A stretch of 64,000 nt of DNA, taken from Rhizobiaceae bacterium CPCC 101076. Lineage in GTDB: Bacteria; Pseudomonadota; Alphaproteobacteria; Rhizobiales; Methylopilaceae. This document shows, piece by piece, positions 43,780 through 52,925 of the stretch. Below the pieces are notes generated by a model, which did not search any database, was not told the DNA's origin, and saw only the letters and a list, made by a program, of their open reading frames with translations. How positions within the stretch are numbered: the stretch's first letter is position 1; each line of letters begins with the position of its first letter. A program made the position numbers and the translations under genes. The DNA lies in assembly GCA_003347645.1 (NCBI GenBank), contig QDFX01000001.1, positions 310,001 through 374,000 on the forward strand, read 5' to 3'.

Positions 43780-44622
43780 ATGACGCATGCTCTCGTCCAG
43801 GCCGTGAAAGCGGCAGCCGTTGCGATCGCCGTGTTCGCCGCGACGCCAAGCCTCGCCGCGGAAGGCGGCGCTCATCCGGAAAAGGCTGGCTGGAGCTTCA
43901 GCGGCCCGTTGGGTCACTTCGACCGTGGCCAGCTGCAGCGCGGCTTCAAGGTCTATCGCGAGGTCTGTGCCAGCTGTCACTCGATGAACCTGATCTCGTT
44001 CCGCAACCTGATGGAAGAGGGCGGTCCGGAATTCTCGGAAGGCCAGGTCCGTCAGCTCGCGAGCGAATACAAGGTCACCGACGGTCCGAACGATGCAGGC
44101 GAGATGTTCGAGCGCCCGGCCCGTCTGTCCGATCGCTTCCCGTCGCCGTTCCCGAACGAGCAGGCGGCACGCGCAGCCCAGGGCGGCGCCTATCCGCCGG
44201 ACTTCTCGCTACTGGCCAAGGCCCGCACCTATTCGCGCGGTGTCTGGCTGTCGCTGCTCGACCTCGTCCTGCAGTACCAGGAGCACGGCCCGGACTACAT
44301 TCACGCTCTGCTCACCGGCTATGACCATCAGCCGCCGGAGGGTTCGCACGGCCAGACCGGCCTGCACTACAACCCGTATTTCCCGGGCGGCTGGATTGCG
44401 ATGCCAAAGCCGATCAGCGACGGCCAGGTCGAGTATCCGGACGGCTCGCCGACCACGGTCGAGCAGTATTCGCGCGACGTCTCGGCGTTCATGATGTGGG
44501 CTGCCGAGCCGCATCTCGAAACCCGCAAGCGCATCGGCTTCCAGGTGATGGTCTTCCTCATCATCTTCGCCGGCCTGCTGTACTTCACCAAGAAGAAGGT
44601 CTGGAGCGACGTCGCTCACTGA
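43780..44622 (+). CDS. petC: Cytochrome c1
   Basis: This 280-residue protein has a signal peptide (AVKAAAVAIAVFAATPSLAA), a haem c motif CASCH with SMNLISFRNL after it, the axial-ligand region YNPYFPGGWIAMPKPI, and a C-terminal membrane anchor (QVMVFLIIFAGLLYFTKKK). It passes electrons from the Rieske subunit to cytochrome c. It is a separate gene rather than a cytochrome b/c1 fusion. GAGG lies nine bases before the ATG at 43780, and it is 32 bases after petB. Confidence 0.97.
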   Translation: MTHALVQAVKAAAVAIAVFAATPSLAAEGGAHPEKAGWSFSGPLGHFDRGQLQRGFKVYREVCASCHSMNLISFRNLMEEGGPEFSEGQVRQLASEYKVTDGPNDAGEMFERPARLSDRFPSPFPNEQAARAAQGGAYPPDFSLLAKARTYSRGVWLSLLDLVLQYQEHGPDYIHALLTGYDHQPPEGSHGQTGLHYNPYFPGGWIAMPKPISDGQVEYPDGSPTTVEQYSRDVSAFMMWAAEPHLETRKRIGFQVMVFLIIFAGLLYFTKKKVWSDVAH

Positions 44623-44640
44623 TCTTCGCCACCAGTCGCG

Positions 44641-44664
44641 AACGGGCCCTGCGGGGCCCGTTTT
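44641..44664 (+). terminator. Rho-independent terminator of petABC
   Basis: AACGGGCCC-TGCG-GGGCCCGTT is a perfect 9-bp stem with a four-base loop, followed by TTTTC (two of the T bases pair). It starts 19 bases after the petC stop and precedes the apt promoter region. Confidence 0.9.
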
Positions 44665-44748
44665 CATGTCCGGTTCTGAAAGCGCTTTGACACGGCGGGC
44701 GTACTGAGCATGATGCCGCCCCCGCCCGATCCCCTCTGAAGAGATCCA

Positions 44749-45282
44749 ATGTCTTCCGAACTCGAAGCCCTGATCCGCACGATTCCGGACTACCCCAAGC
44801 CGGGCATCATGTTCCGCGACATCACCACGCTGCTGCAGCATCCAAAGGGCCTCAAGCTTTCGGTTGACGGTCTGGCGGAGAAGTTCAGCCGCGAGGAGAT
44901 CGACCTCGTCGCCGGCATCGAGGCGCGTGGCTTCATCCTCGGCGGCGCGGTCGCCCATGTCCTCGGCAAGGGCTTCGTGCCGATCCGCAAGAAGGGCAAG
45001 CTGCCCCACGTCACGCTGAGCCAGGAATATGCGCTCGAATATGGCGTCGACCATGTCGAGGTACACGCCGACGCCTGCAAGCCGGGCCAGAAGGTTCTCG
45101 TCATCGACGATCTGATCGCGACCGGCGGCACGGCAGAAGCGGGCCTTAATCTCATCCGGCGTCTCGGTGGTGTTCTGGTCGGAGCGGGTTTCGTCATCGA
45201 CCTGCCGGAGCTCGGCGGAGCGGAGCGCCTGCGCAAGGCCGGCGTCCATGTTGAGTCGCTGGTTTCGTTCGCGGGGCATTGA
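44749..45282 (+). CDS. apt: Adenine phosphoribosyltransferase
   Basis: Apt salvages adenine by joining it to PRPP to give AMP. The 177-residue protein has [20 protein letters not shown] at the start, [20 protein letters not shown], and the PRPP-binding loop [19 protein letters not shown]. The length is standard. It lies alone after the petABC terminator and is a common neighbour of petABC in Hyphomicrobiales. Its PRPP would come from Prs, encoded at 49-50 kb. Confidence 0.98.
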   Translation: MSSELEALIRTIPDYPKPGIMFRDITTLLQHPKGLKLSVDGLAEKFSREEIDLVAGIEARGFILGGAVAHVLGKGFVPIRKKGKLPHVTLSQEYALEYGVDHVEVHADACKPGQKVLVIDDLIATGGTAEAGLNLIRRLGGVLVGAGFVIDLPELGGAERLRKAGVHVESLVSFAGH

Positions 45283-45287
45283 GCGTT

Positions 45288-45314
45288 CCCCTCTCCCGCT
45301 TCGCAGGAGAGGGG
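45288..45314. terminator. Stem-loop between apt and nfi
   Basis: CCCCTCTCC (45288-45296) and GGAGAGGGG (45306-45314) form a 9-bp stem with the loop CGCTTCGCA, placed exactly between the convergent stops of apt and nfi. There is no T-tract, but its position suits a shared terminator. The CCCTCTCC arm repeats the motif of the stem-loop at 1431 and resembles hairpin A at 21224. Confidence 0.65.
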
Positions 45315-45980
45315 CTACCCAAATACGCCGGCCGCCTTATGCGCCCGCCGGATCGGCTCTGGCAGACGATATTTCGGCGACGTCGCCATGATCAGTTCGA
45401 TCGTCGTGTCGAGGTCGGCCAGATGTCCCGGCGAGACGAAGACCGGCTTGCAGCCCGGGCGCGTCCTAAGCGCCGCTCCGACGACCTCACCGCGATCAAT
45501 GACCGGCGTCCAGGCGCCGCGTTCCGGACCGGACTCCTGATTGGTTCCGCAGAGCCGGTTCTTGGCATTGGCGATGGTCGGCACCCCGAGCCACAACCCC
45601 ATATGGCTCGCGATGCCGACCCTGCGCGGGTGCAGATAACCCGAGCCGTCGAAGATGAAGACGTCCGGCGTGTGCCTGAGCTTCTCGAATGCCTCGACCA
45701 AAACCTCGCCCTCGCGGAATGAGAGCAGGCCGGGAACGTAGGGGAACGTCGTCGGACGCTGGGCGAGGGCGGTTTCCACCGGCTCGAAGCCCGGGAATGT
45801 CATCACCACGACCGCCGCCTGCGAGACCTCGTTCTTCACGCTGACGTCGACGCCCGCGACTGTCCTGATCGCGGAGAGATCAAGCGGGCGGTCGGCGATC
45901 ACCTCGTGCCTCAGATCGTTCTGCAGCGCGATTGCCTCCTTGGGCGAGAGAGACCAGCTATGCCGTCTCTCGAGCTTCAT
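45315..45980 (-). CDS. nfi: Endonuclease V (deoxyinosine 3'-endonuclease)
   Basis: Endonuclease V nicks DNA one base 3' of deoxyinosine, starting repair of deaminated adenine. The 221-residue protein has the family's motifs: VAGVDVS with the catalytic Asp, YVPGLLSFREGEVLVEAFE with the catalytic Glu and wedge Tyr, FDGSGYLHPRRVGIASHMG with the third acid and DNA-binding His, and GVPTIANAKNRLCG with the Lys. The usual C-A-K-S stretch reads N-A-K-N. Its ATG overlaps the ychF stop by one base, making it the last gene of rplY-pth-ychF-nfi. Confidence 0.95.
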   Translation of the reverse strand: MKLERRHSWSLSPKEAIALQNDLRHEVIADRPLDLSAIRTVAGVDVSVKNEVSQAAVVVMTFPGFEPVETALAQRPTTFPYVPGLLSFREGEVLVEAFEKLRHTPDVFIFDGSGYLHPRRVGIASHMGLWLGVPTIANAKNRLCGTNQESGPERGAWTPVIDRGEVVGAALRTRPGCKPVFVSPGHLADLDTTIELIMATSPKYRLPEPIRRAHKAAGVFG

Positions 45981-47077
45981 CAGTTGGCGAAGCGGAAGTG
46001 CAGGACGTCGCCGTCGGCGACGACATATTCCTTGCCCTCGAGCCGGAGCTTGCCGGCATCGCGCGCGCCGCTCTCGCCCTTGAACTGGACGTAATCGTTA
46101 TAGGCGATCGTCTCGGCGCGGATGAAGCCCTTCTCGAAATCCGAATGGATCACGCCCGCCGCAGCCGGGCCCTTGGTGCCCCTCTCGATGGTCCAGGCGC
46201 GGGCTTCCTTCGGGCCGACGGTGAAATAGGTCACGAGGCCGAGAAGGTCGTAGCCGGCACGGATCAGGCGGTCGAGGCCAGCTTCGCCGAGGCCGAGCGC
46301 TTCGAGGTATTCCGCGCGCTCCTCCTGCGGAAGAACCGCGATCTCGCTCTCGATGCGGGCCGAGATGGCGACGGCGACGGCGCCTTCTTCCTTTGCGCGG
46401 CGCTCGACTTCGGCGGAGTATTTGTTACCGGTCGCGGCCGATGCCTCGTCGACATTGGCGACATAGAGAACGGGCTTCGAGGTCAGCAGGTTGAGGGCCT
46501 GGAACGTGGCATGGTCCTCCGGGCGGATTTTGGCCATGCGCGCCGGCTTGCCCTCACGCAGGAGCGGCAGGACGATCTGGACGATGTCGAGGCTTTCCTT
46601 GGCTTCCTTGTCGCCGCCGCGAGCCTTCTTCTCGAGCGCGGTGACGCGCTTCTCCAGGCTGTCCAGGTCGGCCAGCATCAGCTCGGTCTCGACGGTTTCC
46701 GCATCGGCGAGCGGATCGATCTTTCCTTCGACATGGGTGATGTCGTCGTCCTCGAAGCAGCGCAGCACATAGGCCACGGCATCGACTTCGCGGATATGGG
46801 CGAGGAACTGGTTGCCGAGGCCTTCGCCCTGCGAGGCTCCGCGCACGAGGCCGGCGATGTCGACGAAGGTCAGGCGCGTCGGGATGATCTGCGCCGAGCC
46901 GCCGATCTCGGCCAGGGTGTCGAGACGCGGATCCGGAACGGCCACTTCACCGACATTCGGCTCGATGGTGCAGAACGGATAATTCGCCGCCTGCGCCGCC
47001 GCCGTCTGCGTGAGGGCGTTGAAGAGGGTCGACTTGCCGACGTTCGGCAGGCCGACGATGCCGCACTTGAAACCCAT
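45980..47077 (-). CDS. ychF: Redox-regulated ATPase YchF
   Basis: This 365-residue Obg-family P-loop protein has GIVGLPNVGKSTLFNALT at the start, the G3 region VDIAGLVRGASQGEGLG, and NxxE (VANVDE) in place of NKxD, which makes it an ATPase rather than a GTPase. A coiled insert and a C-terminal TGS domain (TYFTVGPKEARAWTIERG, then VVADGDVLHFRF) follow. YchF binds ribosomes and modulates stress responses. The ATG at 47077 lies five bases after the pth stop; a longer in-frame start has no support. Confidence 0.97.
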   Translation of the reverse strand: MGFKCGIVGLPNVGKSTLFNALTQTAAAQAANYPFCTIEPNVGEVAVPDPRLDTLAEIGGSAQIIPTRLTFVDIAGLVRGASQGEGLGNQFLAHIREVDAVAYVLRCFEDDDITHVEGKIDPLADAETVETELMLADLDSLEKRVTALEKKARGGDKEAKESLDIVQIVLPLLREGKPARMAKIRPEDHATFQALNLLTSKPVLYVANVDEASAATGNKYSAEVERRAKEEGAVAVAISARIESEIAVLPQEERAEYLEALGLGEAGLDRLIRAGYDLLGLVTYFTVGPKEARAWTIERGTKGPAAAGVIHSDFEKGFIRAETIAYNDYVQFKGESGARDAGKLRLEGKEYVVADGDVLHFRFAN

Positions 47078-47082
47078 TCTCT

Positions 47083-47697
47083 CTAATCCTCTCGGCGCTC
47101 GCCCGGCCGCTTCGGAGCGGAGAAGCCCGCCGCGCTGAGCGCAAGATGCACTTTGTTCTGAAATCCCGTCTCGTCGCCTTTGGCGAGGAGGTCTGCGTTG
47201 TCTGCGATCGCATCGACAAGACAATTCACCCACTCGCGATCAGCTTTCGCGAAATCGCTGAGCACGTGGGCGTGGACGATATCCTTGATGCCGGGATGGC
47301 CGATGCCGATCCGTACCCGGATATAATCGTTGCCGATCGCCGGCGTGATCGAACGCAGCCCGTTATGGCCCGCATTGCCGCCGCCCGCCTTCACCCGCAG
47401 CTTCGCCGGAGCGAGATCGAGCTCGTCGTGGAACACGACCACGTCTGGCAGGGCGATCTTGAAGAAACGGACCGCCTCGGCAACCGAGCGGCCCGACTCA
47501 TTCATGTAGGTCTTCGGCTTGAGCAGCAGCGTCTTCACGCCGCCGATCTCTCCGTCCGCCGCATCTGCCTGGAAGCGCGAACGCCAGGGGCTGAACCCCC
47601 AGCGCTGCGCGATGCGATCGACGGCCATGAATCCGATATTGTGGCGGTTGCCGGAATATTGGGATCCAGGATTGCCGAGGCCAACGAAGAGCCGCAT
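47083..47697 (-). CDS. pth: Peptidyl-tRNA hydrolase
   Basis: Pth frees tRNAs from peptidyl-tRNA that drops off the ribosome. The 204-residue protein has [20 protein letters not shown] with the catalytic His, [13 protein letters not shown], and [20 protein letters not shown] with the catalytic Asp, then AGHNGLRSI. The C-terminal 20 residues are a basic extension ([17 protein letters not shown]). It follows rplY by 15 bases, an arrangement shared by most proteobacteria. Confidence 0.98.
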   Translation of the reverse strand: MRLFVGLGNPGSQYSGNRHNIGFMAVDRIAQRWGFSPWRSRFQADAADGEIGGVKTLLLKPKTYMNESGRSVAEAVRFFKIALPDVVVFHDELDLAPAKLRVKAGGGNAGHNGLRSITPAIGNDYIRVRIGIGHPGIKDIVHAHVLSDFAKADREWVNCLVDAIADNADLLAKGDETGFQNKVHLALSAAGFSAPKRPGERRED

Positions 47698-47712
47698 GTG
47701 ACGGCTCTTCTG

Positions 47713-48348
47713 TTACTCGGCCTTCTTCGGCTCTTCGGCTGCGGGGGCGGCCTCGCCCTCGGCTGCCGCAGGCTCCTCGATGGCGACGGTCGGCGCTGCG
47801 ATGGTCGCGACGGTGAAGTCCTCGCGGCTCGTCGGCTTCGTACCTTCCGGCAGCTTGACCGCCGAGATGTGGATCGAGTCACCGATCGTCAGACCGGTCA
47901 GGTCGATCTCGATGAATTCCGGGATCTTCTCTGCCGGGACGGTGAGGTCGATCGAGTGCTCGACGATGTTGAGCACGCCGCCGGCCTTCAGGCCCGGGGA
48001 CTTGTCTTCGTTCACGAAGTGCACCGGCACCTGGACGTGGACGACAGAGTCCTTCGAGACGCGGAGGAAATCGACGTGGATCAGGAAGTCCTTCACCGGG
48101 TCGACCTGGTAGTCGCGCGGGATCGCGCGCTCTTTCTTGCCGCCGACCTCGATCTCGAAGATCGTGGTCAGGAAACCGCCTGCATGCAGCAGAAGCGTGG
48201 TCTGCTTGGCGTCGAGCGTGATGCCGACGGGAGGCTGCTTGGCGCCGTAAATGACGGCGGGAATCTTGTTTTCACGGCGCAATGCACGAGCGGCCCCCTT
48301 GCCGGCCCGATCGCGCGCTTCGGCCTTGATAACCTTGGTCGCGGACAT
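47713..48348 (-). CDS. rplY: 50S ribosomal protein L25/general stress protein Ctc
   Basis: This 211-residue protein is the long (CTC-type) form of L25: an N-terminal 5S-rRNA-binding domain ([38 protein letters not shown]) and a C-terminal beta domain ([39 protein letters not shown]), ending with an Ala/Glu-rich tail. It is the first gene of the rplY-pth-ychF-nfi cluster. GGAG stands nine bases before the ATG. A GC-rich hairpin lies in its leader at 48372. Confidence 0.97.
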   Translation of the reverse strand: MSATKVIKAEARDRAGKGAARALRRENKIPAVIYGAKQPPVGITLDAKQTTLLLHAGGFLTTIFEIEVGGKKERAIPRDYQVDPVKDFLIHVDFLRVSKDSVVHVQVPVHFVNEDKSPGLKAGGVLNIVEHSIDLTVPAEKIPEFIEIDLTGLTIGDSIHISAVKLPEGTKPTSREDFTVATIAAPTVAIEEPAAAEGEAAPAAEEPKKAE

Positions 48349-48371
48349 AGTCGTATCTCCAGAATGTAAGA

Positions 48372-48389
48372 AGGCCGCGCGAGCGGCCT
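48372..48389 (-). promoter_or_regulatory. Hairpin in the rplY leader
   Basis: AGGCCGC and GCGGCCT form a perfect 7-bp stem closed by a tetraloop (GCGA on the plus strand, TCGC on the minus), 24-41 bases before the rplY start. It could stabilise the leader or act in feedback control by L25; it could equally end a transcript from upstream. No T-tract follows directly. Confidence 0.35.
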
Positions 48390-48440
48390 CTCAGAAGGTC
48401 CGGCGCACCTCCAGGGGTGTCGGACGCCGAACGGGCGGTT

Positions 48441-48788
48441 CTATAGCGGAAGGAGGGGCTGAGAGCAACGCTGGGGATCAGTGGAATGCATCGTCCGTGA
48501 CGTCCATGTAGCCGCTGAGAACCTCAGAACCTCGATGCCTCGCGCATGGGGACGATAGAAGACGATGTAGCGCCCGACGGCAAAACTGCGAACGTCATTC
48601 CCGAGATCGTACCTCAGGCGTCCGGCGAGTGGATTTTCCGCCAGCATCTCGGACGTCGAGACCAGCTTTCGAATGAGCATATCGGCAGCAGACATGTTGT
48701 CGGCGGCGACGAACGACCAGATGTCCAGAAGATCCGTTCGCGCTCGCCTGGTGGGCAGCGCAATTCTGTCGGACTTATCGGCCGGCAC
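48441..48788 (-). CDS. RelE/ParE-type toxin with frameshifted C-terminus
   Basis: The first 90 residues are a ParE-type toxin: ARTDLLDIWSFVAADN, MLAENPLAGRLRYDLG, VRSFAVGRYIVFYRPHARG and IEVLR. After IEVLR the frame reads FSAATWTSRTMHS and continues 26 residues past that point to a late stop. Reading one frame over gives VLSGYMDVTDDAFH and a stop at 48478, the expected end of the family, so a single C (plus strand) appears to have been lost at 48522-48523 inside the direct repeat GAGGTTCT GAGGTTCT. The start is GTG at 48788, overlapping the parD-like gene by 14 bases. The altered end may weaken or abolish toxicity. Confidence 0.8.
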   Translation of the reverse strand: MPADKSDRIALPTRRARTDLLDIWSFVAADNMSAADMLIRKLVSTSEMLAENPLAGRLRYDLGNDVRSFAVGRYIVFYRPHARGIEVLRFSAATWTSRTMHSTDPQRCSQPLLPL

Positions 48789-49029
48789 GCTTGCGAGCGT
48801 CCCTCAGGATTTCCTCGACATCGAACGGGCCTGCCTCGAAGCCGCTCTCGATGCCTTCCCGGACCATGCGCCGAAGCGCTTCGAGCTTCACCTGCCGCGT
48901 TTCCTCACGCTCCTCGACAAGCCGCAGTCCGTCGCGCACGACCTCGCTGGCCGATGCATAACGCCCGCTATCGACCAATTCGCGGATCAATTTCTCGTAG
49001 TGTTCGCCGAGGGAATAGCTCGATGCCAT
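48775..49029 (-). CDS. ParD-type antitoxin
   Basis: This 84-residue protein is a ribbon-helix-helix antitoxin of the CopG/ParD group: YSLGEHYEKLIRELVDSGRY, ASASEVVRDGLRLVEERE, then a toxin-binding C-terminus (GIESGFEAGPFDVEEILRDA). It should bind and neutralise the adjacent ParE-like toxin and repress the operon through its N-terminal strand. It is the first gene of the pair, and its stop lies within the toxin reading frame. AT-rich DNA just upstream (49030-49085) probably holds the promoter. Confidence 0.92.
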   Translation of the reverse strand: MASSYSLGEHYEKLIRELVDSGRYASASEVVRDGLRLVEEREETRQVKLEALRRMVREGIESGFEAGPFDVEEILRDARKRAGR

Positions 49030-49087
49030 ACCCGAACAATATCCGGAAATATCAAAAACTGATAATCAACTGAAGTTGATATTCCGC

Positions 49088-50020
49088 TCAGTCAAACAAA
49101 CTGGAGACAGACTTCTCTTCCGATGTGCGGGCGATCGCCTCGCCGAGCAGGCTCGCGATCGAGACCGTACGGATGTTGCGAGCGACACGCACGGCTTCCG
49201 TCGGCTGGATCGAGTCGGTCAGGACAAGCGATTTCAGCTTCGAGGCGGTGATGCGGGCGACCGCGCCGCCCGAAAGCACGCCGTGGGTGATATAGGCGTG
49301 GACCTCTTCCGCCCCCTGTTCGATCAGGGCCTCGGCGGCGTTCACCAGTGTGCCGCCGGAATCGATGATGTCGTCTACGAGGATGCAGGTCTTGCCCTTC
49401 ACGTCGCCGATGACATTCATCACCTCGCTCTCGCCCGGGCGCTCGCGGCGCTTGTCGACGATTGCGAGCGAGGCGTCGATGCGCTTGGCGACCGCGCGGG
49501 CGCGCACCACGCCGCCGACGTCGGGCGAGATCACCGCGAGGTTCTTCAGCGGGATGTGTTCCTGGATGTCGCGGACGAGCGCCGGCGCCGAGAACAGGTT
49601 GTCGGTCGGAATGTCGAAGAAGCCCTGAATCTGGCCGGCGTGCAGATCGAGCGTGAGGACTCGGTCGGCGCCTGCATTGGTGATCAGGTTGGCGACGAGC
49701 TTGGCCGAGATCGGCGTGCGCGGACCGGCTTTGCGGTCCTGGCGGGCATAGCCGAAATAGGGGAGCACGGCGGTGATGCGGCGGGCCGAGGAGCGGCGGA
49801 GCGCATCGATGATGATGAGCAGCTCCATCAGGTGGTCGTTCGCCGGGAACGAGGTCGACTGAATGACGAACACGTCCTCGCCGCGCACGTTCTCCAGGAT
49901 CTCGACGAATATCTCCATGTCGGCGAAGCGCCGGACATTGGCTCTGGTCAGCGGGGTCTGGAGGTAGGCAGCAATCGCCTCCGCCAACGGACGGTTGGAA
50001 TTGCCCGCGACGAGCTTCAT
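49088..50020 (-). CDS. prs: Ribose-phosphate pyrophosphokinase
   Basis: Prs makes PRPP from ribose 5-phosphate and ATP, feeding purine, pyrimidine, histidine and NAD synthesis. The 310-residue protein has [20 protein letters not shown], the flexible loop [39 protein letters not shown], and the PRPP loop [13 protein letters not shown]. The sequence is full-length. GGGGATTTTCG precedes the ATG. It follows the lgt-MidA-pgeF cluster on the same strand after 142 bases and probably has its own promoter there. Confidence 0.98.
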   Translation of the reverse strand: MKLVAGNSNRPLAEAIAAYLQTPLTRANVRRFADMEIFVEILENVRGEDVFVIQSTSFPANDHLMELLIIIDALRRSSARRITAVLPYFGYARQDRKAGPRTPISAKLVANLITNAGADRVLTLDLHAGQIQGFFDIPTDNLFSAPALVRDIQEHIPLKNLAVISPDVGGVVRARAVAKRIDASLAIVDKRRERPGESEVMNVIGDVKGKTCILVDDIIDSGGTLVNAAEALIEQGAEEVHAYITHGVLSGGAVARITASKLKSLVLTDSIQPTEAVRVARNIRTVSIASLLGEAIARTSEEKSVSSLFD

Positions 50021-50162
50021 CGAAAATCCCCAGGCCGGGGGCCCGCGTCTGCCGGCCCGTTCTCTTTGGAGCGGCTCTTATCAGGGCGGGGCGACACGCT
50101 CAATGTCTCACTCGCCGCAGCGGTTAATTGTTGCAGCGTTGTGACAGGGTGTGGCCTTGCGG

Positions 50163-50939
50163 TTACGACGAAAGTGCAATGGCCGCGACCAGTCGCCCAT
50201 AGTCCGGTTCGCCCCGATGGGTGGTGCGGCGGTACGAGAAGAACCGCTCCTCGTCGGAATAGGTGTCGAGATCGAGGTCGACGACAGAGCCGATCTCGGT
50301 CCGGTTCAGGCGTCGGACAATGTAGCCGCCGAGATCGAACATCGAATGTCCGTCCTTGACGGATGGAACGAAGAAAACACGGTTCTCACCATCGGCATCG
50401 CAGAAGCGCTCGACGAATTCCGAGCCGACCTCGTAGCTCTTCTGCCGGATGCAGGGTCCCAGCACGACGGCGATGCTGCCTCGTCGTGCGCCCAGCTTTT
50501 CCATCGCATTGACGGTCGCATCGAGGACTCCGGTGAGCGCGCCCTTCCATCCCGCATGCGCCGCGCCGATCACGCGCGCTTCCGCATCGGCGAACAGGAT
50601 CGGCCCGCAATCGGCGGTTCCGATCCCGACGGCCAGATCGGGCGTGGAGGTGACGACCGCGTCCGCCTGCGGGGCTTCTCCGGGTAGCCAGGGTACCAGG
50701 GCCGTCACCGCTGTCGCGGAATGGATCTGGTAGGGCGTGGCGAGCATGTTCTCCTCGACACCCAACGCCTCGGTCATCCGCCGCCGGTTCTCCATGACGG
50801 CCTTCGGATCGTCATTCGAGCCGCGTCCACCATTCAGGCTCGCATAAATACCCTTCGACACGCCGCCCTGACGGGTGAAGAAGGCGTGCCGGATGCCCGG
50901 GAGAGTGAGTGACGGCGCGGTGATGAAGGAGGCATTCAT
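50163..50939 (-). CDS. pgeF: Peptidoglycan editing factor PgeF (multicopper-oxidase-like YfiH)
   Basis: This 258-residue protein has the YfiH/LACC1 metal site: His in ATPYQIHSATAV, Cys in GIGTADCGPILFAD and His in IGAAHAGWKGAL. E. coli PgeF keeps serine out of the peptidoglycan stem peptide, and relatives act as purine nucleoside phosphorylases/adenosine deaminases; which role applies here is open. Its ATG overlaps the stop of the MidA gene by four bases, so it is the last gene of lgt-MidA-pgeF. Confidence 0.95.
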   Translation of the reverse strand: MNASFITAPSLTLPGIRHAFFTRQGGVSKGIYASLNGGRGSNDDPKAVMENRRRMTEALGVEENMLATPYQIHSATAVTALVPWLPGEAPQADAVVTSTPDLAVGIGTADCGPILFADAEARVIGAAHAGWKGALTGVLDATVNAMEKLGARRGSIAVVLGPCIRQKSYEVGSEFVERFCDADGENRVFFVPSVKDGHSMFDLGGYIVRRLNRTEIGSVVDLDLDTYSDEERFFSYRRTTHRGEPDYGRLVAAIALSS

Positions 50940-52015
50940 TCAGGCAGATCCTCGAAACCGGGCAGGGGAGGCAGGCCCGACGTCAGCGCGAGTACCTTGA
51001 ACAGCGAACCCATACCGGTCGGTTCCGCATCGGTCAGCCGGTCGAACGCCGCATCGATCGCGACGCGCTGCTCGGGCGTCGCCTTCTCTTTCAGGATCGC
51101 GGCGCGATTTGCCAATCCCATCCGCAACAGGAATTCGCGTTGCGTGGTCGGCCCCAGCACGTCGACGCCGGTCTCCTGGCCAGCTGCGGCAAGCGCGGAA
51201 AAATCGACATGCGCGGTCAGGTCCGCTGCGCCGAGATCGGTCAGGACATCGGTGAATTGGTGGTCGCGCACCGCCTGCAACGTATCGCCTGCGCCGGACT
51301 GGGCATGGCCGTAATCGATGACGATCACCGCGCCCTTGTCGCGTGCGATGCGCGAAGCGAGCGTCCGCACGATCTGCAGGCTGGCAGGCGATGTCTCGAC
51401 CATGCTGCCCGCGGGCATGCCGCGCAGAACGGACGGGACTAGAGCGTCGGCGCGTTGCGGGGAGAGCCCGAACGCGAGCTTCTCGCCGGTCAGGCCGACC
51501 ACGCGCTCGTGCCAGCCTTCCCCGATGCGCACGAACTGCTGGATCGGTAGCGCATCGAAGAATTCGTTGGCGATGACGATGAGCGGGCCGTCGGGGATGT
51601 CCTCAGCCGCGTCATGCCAACTGAGCGAGGGTGCGATACCGGTAAGCGTCCTCGCCTGAGCCGCGCGCAAGGTGGGGCTCGTCTCGACGAGGTGGACGGA
51701 GGCGGCATTGATGAAGCCCGGCACGATGCCGGCCGCGCGCAGGGCATCGGACATTAGCGTTCCGCGCCCGGGCCCGAGTTCGACCAGCCGGAACGAGGCC
51801 GGCGATCCCATAGCCGACCAGGTCACGGCGGCGAGGATGCCGAGCAGTTCGCCGAACATCTGGCTGATCTCGGGCGAGGTGGTGAAGTCGCCCGTCGCGC
51901 CAAGCGGATCGCGTGTCGCATAATAATGGGCGTTCGCGAGACCCACCACCCGAGCGACCGAAAGCGGCCCCTCGATTGCGATGCGCTGGTGGATATCGGC
52001 TTCTACCGGGGTCAT
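50936..52015 (-). CDS. MidA/NDUFAF7-family SAM-dependent methyltransferase
   Basis: This 359-residue protein has the MidA features [20 protein letters not shown] at the start, SAM motif [19 protein letters not shown], and [17 protein letters not shown]. Mitochondrial NDUFAF7 dimethylates an arginine of the complex I subunit NDUFS2 during assembly; bacterial members are thought to do likewise, but this is not shown in the sequence. It overlaps both lgt (four bases) and pgeF (four bases). Confidence 0.95.
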   Translation of the reverse strand: MTPVEADIHQRIAIEGPLSVARVVGLANAHYYATRDPLGATGDFTTSPEISQMFGELLGILAAVTWSAMGSPASFRLVELGPGRGTLMSDALRAAGIVPGFINAASVHLVETSPTLRAAQARTLTGIAPSLSWHDAAEDIPDGPLIVIANEFFDALPIQQFVRIGEGWHERVVGLTGEKLAFGLSPQRADALVPSVLRGMPAGSMVETSPASLQIVRTLASRIARDKGAVIVIDYGHAQSGAGDTLQAVRDHQFTDVLTDLGAADLTAHVDFSALAAAGQETGVDVLGPTTQREFLLRMGLANRAAILKEKATPEQRVAIDAAFDRLTDAEPTGMGSLFKVLALTSGLPPLPGFEDLPE

Positions 52016-52827
52016 GCCTTTGCCGGCTCACGGGCGGTTGCGACGAGGGCGATGCCGACCAGTATCATCGGCAGTGACAGGATCATGCCCATGGTCAGTC
52101 CGCCCGCAAGGAAGCCGATCTGCACGTCCGGCTGCCGGAAGAATTCGCCGATGATACGGGCGATGCCGTAGCCGATCAGGAACACGCCACCTGCAAGTCC
52201 GGGACGTTTCAACCCGCCTTTTCGCACCAGCGTCATCATCACGACGAACAGGACGATACCCTCCAGTCCTGCCTGATAGATCTGGCTCGGATGACGCGGA
52301 TCGGGTCCGGCATTGGGAAAGACCATCGCCCAGGGTACGTCGGTGACGCGGCCCCAGAGTTCGCCGTTCACGAAATTGGCGATACGGCCGAAGAACAGGC
52401 CGATCGGTACCACGGCCGCCGCGAGATCGAACAGTTCCCGCACATCGATCCCGCGCCGCCGGGCCATGACCCACATCGCGAGGATCGTTCCGAGCAGTCC
52501 GCCATGGAAGGACATGCCTCCCTCCCAGACCCGGAAAGCCTCGGTGGGATGTTCGATGTAGTAGGAGAGATTGTAGAACAGCACGTATCCGAGTCGTCCC
52601 CCGAGCACGACGCCCACCGCGATGTAGACGAGGAAGTCGTCGAGCCCAGCATCGTCGAGCGGCGGCTTTCGTCCCCAGAGCTGCGGCGCGCGGATGAGGC
52701 GGCGGCACAGCCACCAGCCGAGCAGCAGCCCGAGGACATAAGCGAGCGCGTACCAGCGCACGGCGAACGGGCCGATAGCGAAGGCGATCGGGTCGATCTC
52801 GGGGAACGGAATGGCGATTGGAGGCAT
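52012..52827 (-). CDS. lgt: Prolipoprotein diacylglyceryl transferase
   Basis: Lgt transfers diacylglycerol from phosphatidylglycerol to the lipobox Cys of prolipoproteins. The 271-residue membrane protein has about seven helices and the signature blocks [44 protein letters not shown] with the essential His, [14 protein letters not shown] with the essential Arg, and [12 protein letters not shown]. The start at 52827 gives the normal N-terminus; an ATG at 52890 would add 21 basic residues. Neither has a good ribosome site. It heads an operon with MidA and pgeF genes joined by ATGA overlaps. Confidence 0.96.
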   Translation of the reverse strand: MPPIAIPFPEIDPIAFAIGPFAVRWYALAYVLGLLLGWWLCRRLIRAPQLWGRKPPLDDAGLDDFLVYIAVGVVLGGRLGYVLFYNLSYYIEHPTEAFRVWEGGMSFHGGLLGTILAMWVMARRRGIDVRELFDLAAAVVPIGLFFGRIANFVNGELWGRVTDVPWAMVFPNAGPDPRHPSQIYQAGLEGIVLFVVMMTLVRKGGLKRPGLAGGVFLIGYGIARIIGEFFRQPDVQIGFLAGGLTMGMILSLPMILVGIALVATAREPAKA

Positions 52828-52925
52828 GAAGACGGGGTGGACGCGCCGAAGTGCGCTCTTCTCCTTGAACCGGCGATATGCGATGTCCATTTGACATTTG
52901 TCTAGAAGGGCGGAAAAGCTCAGCC

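Noticed and set aside
42401..43849. A 482-codon minus-strand frame antisense to petB
   Set aside because: The product is a highly charged Arg/Glu/Asp/His string typical of the complement of a membrane-protein gene. petB on the other strand is certain.
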